Positions 22,234 to 22,861 of a stretch of DNA of 22,861 nt are shown here, one piece after another. The stretch comes from Erysipelotrichaceae bacterium (GTDB lineage: Bacteria > Bacillota_I > Bacilli_A > Erysipelotrichales > Erysipelotrichaceae): the NCBI GenBank assembly GCA_020026035.1, contig JAHHRC010000015.1, forward strand, positions 1 to 22,861, in the 5' to 3' direction. A program made the translations under genes and the position numbers. Under the pieces are notes generated by a model. That model did not search any database. It was not told the DNA's origin and saw nothing but the letters and a program-made list of their open reading frames with translations. Positions within the stretch are counted from its first letter, which is position 1, and each line of letters starts with the position of its first letter.

Positions 22234-22861
22234 AACAGATCCTAGGAAAAATCAGCTTAGCGTTTGTTCTTCTATTGAATTTATGTGGTTGTAATTCAAA
22301 CTCCACTGAACCAAACGAAAACAGCACAGTAGATCAATCAATCTATGAAGAATATAAGCAAGCAATGCAAAACCAAGAAAAATTAGATTCCTACACGCTG
22401 AATATCAAACGTAGTGATGATCGTACATATGACGAACTCTCAAAAGAAGCGTTCGATCTAACAGCAATTCTAGAAGTAGAAAATCGACATAAGAATCCAA
22501 TAGCTAAGAGTGTTCTAGATATTTATGCCAATGGTCTAACGAGTAAGATGGAAAGCATCTTCGTTGATGATCGTTTGTATAACACATTTAACGGGGTTCA
22601 ATTCTATGATGATAGTAGTTTTGAGGGTTATGAGAAGACTTTCCTAGTACCTTTAGAACCAAAGGTATTTAAAGAGAGCGAGATTAAGTCAATACAAAAA
22701 AGTGTAGAAGGAGATTCCATTTTTGAAATCGAACTAAATGAAATTGCAGCGAAAAAATATTATGAGACAAACATCGAACTAGAAGGAAATAAAGTTGAGA
22801 CAGTTTGTGGACGAATCATAGACTATTTTGATACAAAAGATAGACAAATTAGAGAGAAAAT
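22230..22861 (+). CDS. Predicted lipoprotein of unknown function, cut by the window end
   Basis: An open frame of 210 codons with no stop before the window ends. The N-terminus MKQILGKISLAFVLLLNL is a lipoprotein signal peptide, followed by the lipobox LCGC, with C21 the probable lipidated cysteine (Cys at -2 is unusual). The rest is hydrophilic and acidic/lysine-rich, starting with a Ser/Asn/Glu linker (22-36). I do not recognise a domain. AAGGAGG (22218-22224) lies 5 nt before the ATG, which overlaps the stop of the hydrolase gene, so the two are translationally coupled. The full length and C-terminal content cannot be judged here. Confidence 0.8.
   Translation, partial: MKQILGKISLAFVLLLNLCGCNSNSTEPNENSTVDQSIYEEYKQAMQNQEKLDSYTLNIKRSDDRTYDELSKEAFDLTAILEVENRHKNPIAKSVLDIYANGLTSKMESIFVDDRLYNTFNGVQFYDDSSFEGYEKTFLVPLEPKVFKESEIKSIQKSVEGDSIFEIELNEIAAKKYYETNIELEGNKVETVCGRIIDYFDTKDRQIREK

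Noticed and set aside
1..22861. Mobile elements, CRISPR arrays, tRNA or rRNA genes, toxin-antitoxin or defence genes
   Set aside because: I looked on both strands and saw no transposase or integrase motif, no regularly spaced repeats, no cloverleaf-like sequence and no defence-type domain. The window is a conserved housekeeping locus.

Overview
The window is a chromosomal translation and transcription locus of a low-to-moderate GC Gram-positive bacterium (Bacillota). All recognised genes are on the + strand. The order is the classic str - S10 - spc - alpha series (rpsL-rpsG-fusA-tuf, then rpsJ to rplQ). The Firmicute character shows in the long S12 form, the zinc-binding 61-aa S14, the zinc-lid adenylate kinase, secY-adk-infA linkage, and no rpsD between rpsK and rpoA. 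The missing rpmD (L30) and map, and the unrelated genes between tuf and rpsJ, make an Erysipelotrichia-like lineage my best guess. That placement is inference; I could not run a phylogeny.

Layout. Bases 1-436 hold a terminator from an upstream gene, an unexplained AT-rich stretch and a strong promoter with a hairpin-bearing leader for the str operon. Bases 437-4737 carry rpsL, rpsG, fusA and tuf, closed by an intrinsic terminator. Bases 4919-6975 are an independent three-gene unit: two tandem DUF975-like membrane proteins and a HAD phosphatase, with a promoter and terminator. Bases 6976-7307 contain that terminator, a LacI/CcpA-type palindrome, a promoter and a structured leader of about 140 nt. 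Bases 7308-20999 are one dense run of 27 genes: S10, L3, L4, L23, L2, S19, L22, S3, L16, L29, S17, L14, L24, L5, S14, S8, L6, L18, S5, L15, SecY, Adk, IF1, L36, S13, S11, RpoA and L17 (28 products counting each). They end at a terminator. Most gaps are under 25 bp, with two exceptions that look structured: rplW-rplB and adk-infA. Bases 21124-22861 hold a separately promoted alkaline-phosphatase-superfamily hydrolase and a lipoprotein cut by the window end.

Function. The core genes build both ribosomal subunits, supply elongation factors G and Tu, IF1, the RNA polymerase alpha subunit, the protein-export channel and adenylate kinase. This couples growth, translation and secretion. The coding content is conserved. 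The interest lies in non-coding control regions (the rpsJ leader with a tandem repeat in its apical loop, the adk-infA alternative hairpins, the rpsL leader), in lineage-specific protein tails and insertions (S19, L3, the S3 KH loop), and in a strong leucine CTA/CTT codon preference in the highly expressed genes. I found no mobile element, CRISPR array, tRNA or rRNA.
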